Under the pieces are notes generated by a model. That model searched no databases. It worked only from the letters and a program-made list of their open reading frames with translations, and had not been told where the DNA came from. 64,000 nt of DNA, from assembly GCA_028752905.1 (NCBI GenBank), contig JAQNBH010000009.1, positions 30,176,976-30,240,975 of the forward strand. The letters are read 5' to 3'. Of the stretch, positions 24,301-37,200 are shown piece by piece. The stretch is from Cladorhizidae sp. MBARI D1340-BT2. Lineage: Eukaryota > Porifera > Demospongiae > Poecilosclerida > Cladorhizidae. Numbering within the stretch: the stretch's first letter is position 1; the number at the start of each line of letters is the position of its first letter. Position numbers and translations under genes: made by a program.

Positions 24301-25750
24301 AGCTGAGTCATCAAATAAGTTCACACAAACAGAACATTACTCTACATGAATATTTATCAAAAGGAAACAGGAGGAAATTTCCAGAGAATCAAGACTGAAA
24401 TCGCTAATATAGTTATCATAAATTGTGTTAAGTCTGCCTTGTACTGAATAGTCTAACTTTGCTCTTGTAAACAAATCCAACACATTTTCCTTGATTAATT
24501 TTCACTTCTCAGACCACATACACATGTCCTTTCATAAACACAGATGTCAACAGTTTTATTAAGTTAGTTACCTGGTTTATAAATTCACGCACCGGATCCA
24601 TTATAATTTTTTAGGGAGGACCATAACTGTAGATGAGCTCGAGTAGAATGCTTGCGACATCACCAGCTGACTTGGACTCGATTGGCCGAGCAAATACCCA
24701 CTTGGTAAAGAGATCTGTAACAGTGCAGACATATATATGGCCTTCGTCTGTGGCTGCAAATGGACCAATGAGGTCTATACCCAAAATCTCCCAACTAAAA
24801 GTATTTGCTACATGATTTTAAGCAAATCAGATGTGCCTGTAATTACCTGATTTTATGCATTTTAATTAATATATAGTGCATAAGATTTGGATTGGTAAAG
24901 GATCATCTAACCTGTTTATTAAAATTAACCAAAAAATTATTGAATTTAATCTGTGTATATATGTAGCGTCTAAATTCCCCTATATACTAACTTGTCCAAT
25001 ATCAGACCTATTCATGCGGCCTAAAAGTTTAGGCTTTTCTTGCCTGCATTTTAAAATGCATTAGCACTCTCATGTAGGTTTGGCAGGTCAGAGATCATTC
25101 AGCAACAAACTAAAACTCGCCATATACTCGATTCTATCCCTATACAGACCCTAAAAACAGGATGTCGCAGAAATCCTTCCCAACAATATAGCACACAGAA
25201 GCGCAGTTCTCCAAACTAAAAAAAAGGTCGGAAAAATGACGCGTAAAATCATCATCAGCATCATCATCATTATCATCATATCATCATCTTATTGGCTGCA
25301 TAGATTTCATTTATTTTTGTGCCATTTTGTAGAGCGTTATCTGGTAAGGTGCCTTTTGGTATCGCTTCAGAGAGCTACTAAAAAAAGGTTGATTTTTGCA
25401 TATATAGTTCGTCTAAGACGAACGGCGTGCGCAACCCAAATTGCTCGATCCTTTACCAAATCGCTGTGTTAGATGCAGTGGATTGAGTGTATGGCTTTTG
25501 CAGGGAAGAATCAAAGAAGGATTGCTGAATGTAGTTACTGATGGGGGAAGCATTTTAGGATTGTTCCTTATGGCATTCCAAACCACTGGACCAATCTGTC
25601 CCAAACTTGTCATGCATGCATACCAACTTGAGCTGTGGAGTAACCTGGACTAGGTCTGACCAGGACACTCCTCTTCGTGTGGGCATTGCAGGCATATATA
25701 GCATCAAAATAGTATTCCAATTCACGAAAGCTTTAAAATATAGTGGGAAC
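21360..25750 (-). pseudogene. GINGER/GIN1-like integrase element, copy A3
   Basis: Right-arm mirror of copy A2, without the zinc-binding exons. Exon 3 at 24794-24572 (GIDLIGPFAATDEG, then the same TAA at 24613-24611), exon 4 at about 24302-24150 (VLTDFGVKQ, HPQSNGQDK), exon 5 at 23373-23160 (a few bases lost near 23350), exon 6 at 21678-21581. Its upstream flank to 25750 matches A2 from 16138 and A5 to 63478. A different piggyBac element occupies the mirrored TTAA (21748-23074). Confidence 0.83.
21748..23074 (-). mobile_element. piggyBac-like element 2 in copy A3
   Basis: TTAA on both sides (21744-21747 and 23075-23078), with ends CCCTTTCACCGTTGAC and, inverted, CCCACTCACCGTCATAAGCG. A minus-strand start at 22861 opens MTVRLTLDQVLSRIQDDDYV, then LSEDESSSEEGEVIYS and a stop: another piggyBac-type acidic N-terminus, distinct from that of element 1. 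It is 1327 bases long and lacks a visible DDE core. It sits at the same position of the host element as element 1, but relative to the host it is in the opposite orientation. Confidence 0.88.
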
Positions 25751-25983
25751 AAGTAATATGTATAATTTTTTTTTATAAATAAAAGGACATATAGGGTAGG
25801 CTTTGATATTTTGCTGTCATAACAATCACTCCATTACTGCCTCCACTCTACCATAAGGGACCTCATAAACTTCAGCAATAAAATATTCTTGGATAACAAT
25901 CCCTGCATTACTGCATAAATAATTATGGCACTCGTTTGTGTTTTGAATGACCAGATCGAAAATGAATTTTCTGAACCTTATCC

Positions 25984-28425
25984 CAGAATGATCTCTGACC
26001 TGCCAAACCTACATGAGAGTGCTAACGCATTTTAAAATGCAGGCTAAACTTTTAGGCTAGTACATAGGGGAATTTAGATGCTACATATACACAGATTAAA
26101 TTGAATAATTTTTTTGTTAATTTTAATAAACAGGTTACCAATCCTAATCTTATGCACTATAATTATAATAATTAAAATGCATAAAATCAGGTAATTACAG
26201 GCACAACTGATTTGCTTAAAATCATGTAGCAAATACCAAGTGGGTATTTTCTCGGCCAATCAAGTCCAAATCAGCTGGTGATGTCGCAAGCATTCTACTC
26301 GAGCTGATCCACAGTTATGGTCCTCCCTAAAAAATTATAATGGATCAGGGGCGTGAATTTATAAACCAGGTAACTAACTTAATAAAACTTTTGCCATCTG
26401 TGTTTATGAAATGACATGTATGTGGTCTGAGAAGTGAAAATTAATCAAGGAAAATGTGTTGGATTTGTTTACAAGAGCAAAGTTAGACTATTCAGTACAA
26501 GGCAGACTTAACACAATTTAATATAACTTTATTATCGACTTCAGCTTGATTCTCTGGAAATTTCCTCCTGCTTCCTTTTGATAAATATTGATGTAGACTG
26601 TAGAGTAATGTTTCTGTTTGTGTGAACTTATTTATAACTCAGCTCAATGATGTTGTCTTGACGGCTTTTGGAGTGAAGCAGATGGTATGTTCAGCATATC
26701 ACCCTCAGAGCAATGGCCAAGATGAGCGGACTAATCAAACTCTTAAGAGGGCACTGTCCAAGTATATAAATGATGCTCAATCTGACTGGAACAAGTAAGC
26801 TACCAATATTTAATAATTATTTTTCAATATTGACAGTTTGTTAATAAATAGAGAGATTTCTACTATTACCACCACATTCCAATAGATGCCAATAATCACA
26901 TTTCATGCTAGTCTGTGATTACCCCAGAAAATCTCACCAGAATCTCTCCAATGAATCCTCTCACACTGAAACACACACACACTCACTCACGCACACACAC
27001 ATATAAAATTATGAATAGGCATAAAAAATAGTACTTATTGCTACCGTATTGCTACAAAATTTGATAAAATTTTGCGAGTGCATTGTTATTCGTAAAACAT
27101 ACTCGCAATATTTTTTATGGCACAAAACATTCCGCGTGCATATTGCAGCCAAAAGCCAGACGGTTTACTAGCGAGAAAGAAGCTGACTACAGTGTGACCA
27201 TTCGAATGTGCTTCAAATGATCCTTGCCTACTAGCGAAGATGCAGGAATCGATCAGAGAAGTATCAGGAGAGCAAATGAAAATGTGCAGAGGGTACTGGA
27301 TGGTCAGGATAGTGCGCAGAAAAGTGCCAACCGATCTTGTTATAATTAGTGGTACTTATTATAAAACGCAAAACTAAAAGCGCATTATACATTTATGGAG
27401 CTCAAAATCTCTAAATTGCACATTGTAGCAATATGGTATATTATTTTCCAAATTCTTATATACTAAAAATATAAACATGATTTTTGGTGTAAGCCTTCAG
27501 CTAAAGGATGCATTTACCTTGAATATGCTGCTTGTAGTTATGATTTCTATGTATGATGTTTGTGTACTTATGTAGATATGTACTCCCCACAACTTATGGT
27601 ATCAATACAAGTGTCCAGTCTTCAACAAAGCAACAGCCATTTGTGTTGATGTTCTACCGAACAGCTAGGGGTTCCATAGCCATCAATAATGCAGAACATG
27701 AGAATGAGCAGGAGCTTCTCTACGAAAACATCTCACTCACTATGTCTCCTGAAGACATACAATATAATTTGGAGAAGCATGTGGCAGATGTAAGAACAAA
27801 ACTGACTGGCAAACATAAATATATGAAATGGAATTGCTGACACTTTTTTGTAAAAAAAAATGGGGAACAAGTAGTTTAATGAAAATGTTGATGCACTCCC
27901 CCAAAATCATGCTACAGATCTGTTTTATTTTGTGATCACATAGGTACATATGAGAAGATACGGTTGAAGAAGCTAAAGCGAAGCATAAAGCTTATTTCGA
28001 TTCCATGCCAAAAATTGGCTTAAAACGATAATAGGTATGTTTTTATGAATTAATGTGTACCTTTAATGTTTGCCTTTATATAAGCTGAATCAAATTATAG
28101 TCCCATTGTTGTTTCTGAGAAAAAATCGAAAGGCTAAGAATAATAAAATTTTCTGGATAGATGTATTTCCGAGTTTTGATAAATGTTAGAATGTCCTTGT
28201 CTGTTTTTTGTGATATATATTTTATCTGTCGCTCGACCTTTACTGGATGGTTTTAATTTTATATTACTAACCTGTTGACTATCATAGGTGATTATGTCCT
28301 TAAAAGAGGAATGCAAGGAATGTATCCAGAAAAAGTGACAGGCTGGTCAAGGACTGGTTGGGACCCTATGTAATCGTTGAAGTCTCACCCAAAGGACTCT
28401 GCACACTGCAGGATAACAACCAGAG
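25984..28425 (+). pseudogene. GINGER/GIN1-like integrase element, copy A4
   Basis: Plus strand, mirror partner of A1 but extending further upstream. Exon 3 (about 26230-26368) is shortened: it lacks the GIDLIG block and begins at the KWVFSRPIKSKSA region, then has the shared TAA at 26328-26330. Exon 4 (26643-26794) is the best preserved: SAYHPQSNGQDERTNQTLKR, then ALSKYINDAQSDWN, donor GTAAGC. Exon 5 (27576-27789) and exon 6 (27944-28034, with a stop). Exon 7 (28288-28420) has GDYVLKR, then a one-base shift, then RLVKDWLGPYVIVEVSPKGL. Exons 4 and 5 join in phase. It ends where the Gypsy gag begins. Confidence 0.82.
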
Positions 28426-30525
28426 AAATGAAGGAAGATGAAGACCCCCAGGATTATTTCAATGTTTTAGAGAGCCATCTGGCTGCATACAAGGTCCTCA
28501 AGAAGGACAGGATGAGATATTTGACTCCAGAGTACCGACCGGATGCAAACAGAGTATATCTGGCAATACAGCCGGATGTAAAGGAAGACTATGATCAAGT
28601 CAAACAAGCACTCTTGCGACTCTACCGTGTGACCAGAAAAGCTTACCGACAATGATTGGACAATCTCAAACGGAAACCAGACGAAGGATGGGAGGCTCTG
28701 ATGGGTTGTGCTGTCCAATCACCACATGGACAGAAGGCTGCAAAACAATCCAGCAGGTAAATGATTTGTGTGCACTTGATACTGTAATGAAGCTTATGCC
28801 TAGACATGTAGCACAGTTTGTGTCTGACAAGAAACCCAGCACTGCAGCTGTGGCTGGAGGATTGGCAGATGATTACCTGGCAGATAGGGGTTGGACCCCT
28901 GTTGACCAGTCGATATCGGATCGACTCCACCACCAGATATTCCGGAAGGGAGACAGGCATAGGCAACCAGCAGATAGAACATGAGGCAGCTTGAATGAGG
29001 AAGAGGCAAGAGCAAGGAGCACACACACACAAGGGAGCAATACAGATGATCACAAGCAGTACAAGCCGAAGGCAGATGGATCCTACAGACCCAAATGCTT
29101 CAAATGTGGGAAGCCAGGTTATTTTGCACCGGAATGGTATAGTACCAAGCCCAAAAGTTTCAAGAAGAGGTACGATAATGTGAACTTGTCCTAGCCACTG
29201 ACGCCCAAGGAAGAAGTGTCTCTGGTCAAGACGGAGATCAGTGGACGCTCTACAGTGGAAGGCACAGTAGGAGGGGTGAGATGTATAGACATTTTATTAG
29301 ATTACTGGTGAAGGGCAGACGGTGGTGAGGTCGAGTTTGGTACCCAAGGAGTGCTACACCGGCAGGTCCAAGGAGGTGAGAGATTACCAGGGAACAGCAT
29401 GAACTCACCACTTGGCACGGATCAACATCACTGTAGGAGGCCGCACAGAGGAGCTGGAGGTGCTGGTGGCAGACGAACTGACACATGAAGTGTTGTTTGG
29501 CACAGACATGGCTGGACTGTGGGATTTGGGTAAGCAGTTGTTGTATAATGAGTTGGTCAATTTGGTGTCTACTCGTTCTCAGACTAGAGCAGGAGGGAAT
29601 ACTTAACTGCAGGCTTATGGTCGGGAGAGTGTGAAGCTGAGGAGAGCACTGAGGAGGATGACAGCAATGATGAGGAATCATGCGAAGGAGTCTCCGATGA
29701 TGGACCAGACCCTACCACAACCGACGAGACATCTGATGAAGAGCCAGAGGAGAAAAGTCTGACAAAGTCCCAGAAGAGGCAGGCCAATGCAGCGTACATA
29801 GAGGGGCAGAAGGGCCATCCACTAGATGTCAATGCCAAGGAACTCCAATGAGAGCAAGGGCATGATCCGATGCTTTAACCCATGTGGGTGAAGGCACAGA
29901 GTGATGACAACACTGAGTTGCTGGTGGAGAATCCACTTGCTGTGGAGGAATACAACATACCGCTTGGGTGATGAGGCAACACAATTGTGCCTACCTAAAA
30001 GGTATAAGTCCATGGTTACTGGCTCTAGTTCACCGACCAGGCCATCCAGGATGAGATAGAACAGCACAGAGAATACTTGATGAATTCTTCTGGCCCAAAA
30101 TTCATGATGATGTGAGGCGGTAATGCAAGGCATGTCCAGAGTGTCAGAGAGCTGGCTGAAATGTTTCATCTGCACCATTATACCATCATCGGGCAACCAT
30201 TCTCCCGAATAGCGATGGATTTGACAGAGCCACTCCCGACGACACCATATGGCAACCCTTTTGTGCAAGTAGTGATAGATTATTCCACTAGATGGCCTGA
30301 GGCATTTGCACTACGGACAACAGAAAGTGCAGAGAAGCCAACACAAATGTTTACATGGACTGGTGTGCCAGACGAGATCCTGATGGTCTGCGGCACAAAC
30401 TTTGTCAGCAAGCTGCTGAAAGAGTTGTATAACTTCTTGGGGTTGAAGGCGATCAAAAGCACTCCTTACCACCCACCCACAGATGGGATGGTTGAATGAT
30501 TCAACTCTACGTTAAAGGCAATGGT
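28377..30525 (+). pseudogene. Gypsy-type gag-protease-integrase remnant (right)
   Basis: Mirror of 9190-11363. Gag spans 28377-28984 with a TGA after KAYRQ and a one-base deletion that shifts frame near 28720. The zinc knuckle spans 28991-29194 (KCFKCGKPGYFAPE, then Trp where the last Cys should be). Protease lies at about 29270-29606 with the same shifted active-site triad. Integrase spans about 30000-30499 (IAMDLTEPLP, VVIDYSTRWPEAF, VCGTNFVS, STPYHPPTDGMVE), with the middle catalytic Asp again lost. A primer-site-like sequence follows at 30560. The order gag-protease-integrase without reverse transcriptase is the same in both arms. Confidence 0.82.
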
Positions 30526-30559
30526 CTGTGGGTAATATCAGATTTGGTCCTGTCACAAC

Positions 30560-30575
30560 TGGTGGCAGCGGTGGG
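30560..30575 (+). other. Primer-binding-site-like sequence, LTR element (right)
   Basis: TGTCACAAC followed by TGGTGGCAGCGGTGGG, mirror of 9163-9177, located between the integrase end and the TAGG tract. Confidence 0.45.
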
Positions 30576-30636
30576 TTTTTTTTAAACTAGAGAGATAGCT
30601 ACTATCCTTCACAAGAAGAATGGATACCAGAAGTAA

Positions 30637-30852
30637 GGTAGGTAGGTAGGTAGGTAGCTAGGTAGGTAGGTAGGTAGGTAGGTAGGTAGGTAGGTAGGTA
30701 GTTAGGTAGGTAGGTAGGTAGGTAGGTAGGTAGGTAGGTAGGTAGGTGGGTAGGTAGGTAGGTAGGTAGGTAGGTAGGTAGGTAGGTAGGTAGGTAGGTA
30801 GGTAGGTAGGTAGGTAGGTAGGTAGGTAGGTAGGTAGGTAGGTAGGTAGGTA
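30637..30852. repeat. (TAGG)n tetranucleotide tract, ~0.2 kb (right)
   Basis: Mirror of the left-arm CCTA tract, about 700 bases shorter and without the CCCA-rich interruption. Confidence 0.98.
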
Positions 30853-31760
30853 AGCAAAATAGAGTTAAAAAGGGTGATTTCTCATCTAAAGCCATTTAAA
30901 TAGTATAAACAGTTCCATAATGTTGAAAAGAAAGCTAATGTGCCCATTTTGACAAGAATGAATGATTTCAAACATTATTTTCTCAAAACGCTCTACTTTC
31001 GGTTAAAACAGGATGCAGAGTTTATTTATTATAATTAAATTGGTAAGTGCGCCCGTATGGGCTCAAAAATCAAGGGTTAAAGAGTAGAAATAGAACCATA
31101 ATGTTGAAAAGGAATCTAATGTGCCCATTTTGACAAAAATTAGCGATTTCAGACATTTGTTTCTCAAAACACTCAAAAACGTGTCATTTGGAGCAAAATA
31201 GAGCTTCTTTCATTTAAAAAGGCTAGATTTCTCACCAAAAGCTGTTATCTGTCATTTAAAGAGTAGAAACAGTTCCATAATGTTGAAAAGGAAACTAATC
31301 TGCCCAATTTGATGAGAATGAGTGATTTCAGATAGTTTTTCCTTAAAAAGCTTAATTTGTGGCAAAACCGAGCTTCTTTCGTTTAAAAAGTCGAGATTTC
31401 TCACCTAAGCCGTTTTCTGTCATTTAAAGAGTAGAAACAGTTCTATAATGTTGAAACAAAACTAATGTGCCGAATTTGACGAGTATGAGCCATTTTAGAC
31501 AGTTTTTCCTCAATACGCTCAAAAACATCCCATCTTGAGCAAAACAGAGCTTTTTTCGGTTAAAAGGTTAGATTTCTCACCAAAAGCTCTTTTCTGTTAT
31601 TTAAAGAGTAGAAACAGTTCCATAATGTTGAAAAGGAATCTAATCTGCCCAATTTGATGAGAATGAGTGATTTCAGATAGTTTTTCCTTAAAAAGCTTAA
31701 AAACGTACAATTTGGAGCAAAACCGAGCTTCTTTCGGTTAAAAAGTCGAGATTTCTCACT
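30853..31760 (-). repeat. Tandem satellite, ~175-base units (right)
   Basis: Mirror of 7280-8188. AGATTTCTCACC-type unit boundaries recur near 31230, 31400, 31575 and 31750. Confidence 0.9.
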
Positions 31761-32754
31761 CCAGCAAGATTATAGCGTGGGTAGACTAGTATTTTACACT
31801 GCTTTCAGTAATTGAGACTGTAAATTTGTTATTTTGATTATGCCTCGGCAAGCAGCTATAATTGGAGAGTCTTAAATCAAGCCATGTTCTTATAATATAT
31901 GGTGGTTAATAGTGATGCGGTCCATAGCATCCTGATCAATGAGGTGTCTACATTTCAGAGGTTGGATTAACGACATTCCACCGTTTTACCAGTCGACTCC
32001 AGTGCACATAATAACAGAAAAATTATGGTAGCACATTTGTTATACCAATTGTAATTTTGGTAGGCCACTATTATAGATTGCTTGGACAAATATTCATTCA
32101 CTTTTTTGGTCATTAATCCAGTGGTAGCTATCTTATTATTCAAGGCCAAAATAAACTTATTGCATTGGATTATAATGCAGAATCCACTGAGAACAAGGAA
32201 CTCCACGTAATTCATTTTTAATGATATTAACACAAACATTCAGATTCTAACGTAATTGTTGTTTTATTTTCCTTGGGTCGGGGTTCATCATTGTGTCCTA
32301 TCTAGAGCAGCGGCATTCGAGCTATAGGTAGATTCCCATGAACTAATCAGTACCCAGTCAAGCGGCATGTGATCTGTGATGATGTAGAGCCACTGTATTG
32401 GGCATCATTCAACTGCAGCGATGTCTCGATACTGCCTTTGAGCCATGGTCAGCTATGGTTAAGTCGAGCAGCCAATGAGCTAAGGTGATAACGTAGCCAA
32501 TTAGTCGAGTTGTTCTCAATCATATTTCTAGGAGCTGATTTAATACAAGCCACAGTCTGCAGAGGCGGCAACTAAACATTTGTTCAGCAGCGTCGATGTC
32601 AAGAGCGGTTACACGAGCTAGTCTAATCGATCTTTTGATAGCTATTTTGATGTCTACAGCTGCTTCAATCGATCTGGAAATGGTATCATATTGATGGATA
32701 TTCCACCAGTTTTCAGAGGACTGCAGTCAAGCATCATATATTATTGTGGGGGGG

Positions 32755-32845
32755 ATAATAATAACAACATTTTCAATAATCAAAACTTGAAATTTACTCT
32801 CTCGACGTTTTGACCAGATGCTCTAGCCTTCATCACAGATGCTAA
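32755..32845 (-). repeat. Dispersed retroposon-like motif, copy 2 mirrored
   Basis: Right-arm partner of 6195-6285, with the same GATGAAGGCTAGAGCATC and GTCAAAACGTCGAGAGAG blocks on the minus strand. Confidence 0.65.
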
Positions 32846-33364
32846 TACTCATGTTAGCTTGTTATATACCTGTAGAGAGCTATCAACGACCTGATACAAA
32901 CCAAAGAATTAAAAAAATTATGTGGCCAAAAAAATAAATAATAATAATAGCAAATTGAAAAAATTTAATAAAACCAATTACATGCTTTGGTGCACTAAAA
33001 CATTTACCAAAAAATTATAATAATTTATGACTAATTAAAAAATTATGGTGGTTGTGGCCTCAAATCCAGGCTCTTGAGAGTACTACCCCCACTCACCCAC
33101 CTCACCCCCCCCCCCCCGACCACCAACCCCCGATCTCCATCCCAACAGCAGCTAGGCAGGTACATTCCACAGTCTCGTTTGAACTGTTCACAGCTTGGTG
33201 CTAAGCTGATGTGCAAAGCCTCCTTCACTAGCAGTTCCTTCTGTCATATGTCGTAGTCAAGATGGTGGTTTCCACACACAAAATGGGATATTTATTGCCC
33301 CTTGCAAGTTGAGCAACTGCACATTTCTCCATAGCACACTTTCCCCCTTAGTCTTGCATCTCAT

Positions 33365-33460
33365 TATTCCTGATGAAGGCTAGAGCATCAAGTCAAAACG
33401 TCCAGATTGTAAAATTCAAGCTAATTATTGAGGTCATTTTAATTTTATTAAGTCTACAGA
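33365..33460 (+). repeat. Dispersed retroposon-like motif, copy 1 mirrored
   Basis: Right-arm partner of 5590-5690. It reads CTGATGAAGGCTAGAGCATC, AGTCAAAACGTCCAG, AATTATTGAGGTCATTTTAA. Confidence 0.6.
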
Positions 33461-33637
33461 GAGTCGTTGAGAATATAAAATTTAAAAAATTTAAAAAATC
33501 CTCTGGCTTTTGATGTTTTCATCGCTGTTAGTTTTGTTTCGCAATTTTTAAGGACAGTGGAAGTTGAGCGATGGTTCTATTCAAATAAAAGGAACGTAAA
33601 TTTCATTTGGACATTTCATAATTGTCAAGCGCAAGTT

Positions 33638-33882
33638 GTTCTAGTTTTTCTTCACAAGTTGTTAGCACTGCTATGTCTCAGAGAAGTGATATCTCAGCCC
33701 AAAAGCCCATGAGAAGGAAATTATCAAATCCTTGGGACCATGTCAGCAAATGTTCGACTAGTATGTAGCATACAATACTTTCCTCCTCTTAGGTGGGGGA
33801 GATATATCTCCACCATGAGCCATAGCAGTGCTACAACTTGTGAAGAAAAACTAAAAAAACTTGCGCTTGTTAGCTATCATCA
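33638..33882. mobile_element. Foldback MITE with ~70-base inverted ends (right)
   Basis: Mirror of 5173-5417 with the same inverted ends (CAAGCGCAAGTTGTT on one side, AACTTGCGCTTG on the other) and a few substitutions. Confidence 0.7.
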
Positions 33883-34205
33883 AACAGCATTAGATTACTA
33901 GCGTAGATTATTACACACCAAAAATTAAACAAAAAATTAACAGTACTGCACTTGTTGATAGAGATTAGCCCCACCCACAAACATTGGTTGGTCCATCTTG
34001 CTGACAGTAAGCTATCTTGCTCGGTCGTTTTGGACATTGGTTGGAGTTTAGCCGGTGGCTGCCCGCCAGTCTGTGCACCAGAGTGTCACCAATTCTTCTG
34101 CATTTGCCTTCTGCCTAGATTTAACAGTTGAACCCTTCTCCATGGTATGCAGGAATCCAGTAGTTCCCAGTCATGTGGTTCAGTGCAATAACCCTTACAA
34201 CTAAC

Positions 34206-37200
34206 CTGCAGCTTGCACAGGATAATCTTCTCTTCGGCCTTCTTCTCCTCCACCTCCCGGAACAAATACCTAGGGTCCAGCACCTTCTTATTGATCTGGG
34301 TAGGGGCCAGGAATCACTCATACACAACGAAGATCTCTGCGGACTCCATATGGGAAGCTTGAGGCTTGGTAGAGTGGATGGACTTGAAGAGCTGCTGAGC
34401 ACCTACATGAATGGCTGGTAATTTTGGAGCTAAAAACCTGAAATGCATCTATATTTGTGAGAATAAGCAAGCAAGAGAGGGCAGATGAAAAATTAAGTTG
34501 CCCCTTTAATACTGGTTGGCCAACAAACAAATGTTACAATTCCTAATCAGCCACATATTTGAATCATGTATCAGTCTGGCTACTTGTATGTTAGTGATAA
34601 AAAGGTTTTCAATAATGACGACCTTTTACTACAATAACCACTCCCCTATGGGGATACACAGAACCAATATAACACTGGATTGAAGTAGGTTGACAAAGCT
34701 CTATGGCAACACACACTGGATCAACATCATACTGGGTTGAGGCAGGTTGAAGTAGATTGACAAGAGCTTTATGTCAACACACATGGGACCAACATCACAT
34801 TGGCTTGAGGTAGATTGAAGTAGGTTGACAATAGCCACACTATATTATTCTGGGTTGAGGAAGGTCAAGTAGGTTGAGAATAACTCTATGGGGCTACACA
34901 CTAGATGAACATCACACTGGGTTGAGGCAGGTTGACAACCAAACAAACTAACTTTTGTGATGAACCATCCTCCATCTCGCAAGAACCCACAAGCCAACTT
35001 GAGCGAAGCCAGGCTGAGTTCGTCCTGAGAGAAGGTGTCTTGCACGCACACAGTACCAACATTGGGGGCTCCATCATTCAGCACACAGTCAACTTTCCAC
35101 GTCTTCAACTCCCTTTGCAGCAGTTGCAGAAGTGATTGACAAGTAATTACAAGGTGTAGTAGAGGAGATTTAATAGGAGTGGAATGGTGAACCATTAACT
35201 TCCTAATATAACCATCCGTATTACCTCTGCATGACACGAGGGGTCTGGGAGGTGGGAGGGGAGGAGTTCTGTTACAGGAAATGTCCCCCCTCCATTTTTT
35301 AGACTCAAGTTATCAGGTGATTATTTTTAGTTCTAGATAGGTCTGCAAGAACAGAGAAAATATGATGTGACAAAAGGATGAGAGCTGTACAGGTGGGTAT
35401 GGGGATGTTCTAGCTGGAGTAAGGGATTTTAACTTCCATCCAACTAACAAGTTCTATTAAACGGGAGGACAAGACCGCTTTATTTTAGGAACTTTACCTA
35501 CAATTATTTTAATTTTTTTACTGTTTCACTGATATACTAACTGTTTCAAGTGTCAGCTCATTATCAACCTCTTGAGTTATGATAGATTTTATGCTGACAG
35601 TTCATTATATACCAGTTGAAAATGGACGAGAAGAAGCGTAAATAACATCGTTTCTCACAGAAGTGAATAATTGTTGATAATTCATCCCTTATGAAATAAG
35701 AGTCCACTCTTGTGTGCTCATTTCACATGCTAGTAGCTAGTATTCAAATTGGACTAGTAGGAGAAATATACATAGAAACATTACAGTGTCTGTGATTGCT
35801 GTTAACTTGGTGATTAGCCTTTAGGGTATGAAATAATTTTTATATTATTATTATTGTATTTTTAATGGCTTTATTGCTATTGCAAGTAATTGGTTGATTG
35901 ATACACAAAGCACACAGAAGAGGCTATCTTTTATGACCAAAATGAGTAAAAATCAATGAAGCATTAAAAAGTTCTGGTATTTTGTTTTTAGGGAGAAAAA
36001 ACACAAAAATGGTCATAACAAAGAGACATTACAACACTTGCGATGTCAGAGTGAGATGCATGTTTTCAAGTTTTCTTGAATTTTTTTAAATTTCAATATC
36101 CCAATCAACCAATTTAATTTTTATGTTGTCAGACTTGACTATATATATCTCATCAGAAAACGACTGGATTAGGGGTGGGACTATTCAAAACACAAAGCAA
36201 TGCAAGAGCTTAATTACAACCGAAAAAATTGAAATAGTTATGCGGTTTTATGTAATGAGTCTCTTCTTCCGATGACAACCAGAATGCTGCATTGATTAGA
36301 ATCGCACTACAATCACACAGAGATGCCATCAAAGTTGAGAACTGGAGAACAACAACGTGGGATGCGCAGGAGCAGACTTTTATACCCCCCTTCGCCAGAT
36401 AGTGCGAAAATTACGGAATAGCATTGAGTGATATTTTAGGCAAGTTTCAAGTCTTGGCCATAAATGTTTATTGTATTAGGAATGATCCAAGTTACTGCGT
36501 TATTCTGGTTTCTTCTAATTCATCGCGCAGAGGTGGGCGATGAAATGGATGGATACAAAGTATCATAACTCGAGAATGATTGACAAAAAAGTGTATAAAC
36601 TTGAAATGCAGTTAGTTTAATAGTGAAGGTATAGAATAACAGGAAAATAATAATAATAATAAAATGTATACTCCCCCCTTAGAGAGATAAGGCAATCCTG
36701 TTTTCAATTATAGAATTGAGGGCAGTTCACAATATGTCATGATATTTGCATCACTCTGGGTTACATTGAACTCTGACACTGAAGTTTCACCCGCAGCTTG
36801 AATTTCAAATTTCACCTAAATTATAAAACTCTACCCATTAATTAATGAACCAATGAAGTCATATACAGACATATACAAAGAAAGTTCATCACTGCCTCCA
36901 CCAAACTTTCCACATTCAATTCTTCCTTGGAGATACTTTTAGCGGAAAGCACACCACCATGTGTCAATTGAATAACTGGAACTGAATGGAACTTGAATCC
37001 ATTCAAGCAATTTCATGTTAACAATACCACAAAATTGATGCAAGCATCGCTAGTGTGAGCAGAATATAGCGCACCAGCATTTACCATGATAACTACAATT
37101 TTCAGGTGTCCACGCTAGCAATCACTAAATGAGGCATGGTCAACTCGGGCATAGATATGCATACCAGTGTTCAGCAGATACAAATTTACTGTTAGCATCA

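Noticed and set aside
24633..24815. 60-codon MSSSRMLATSPADLDSIGRA frames (also 17075-17257)
   Set aside because: Antisense readings of the rve integrase exon; the real coding strand is the opposite one.
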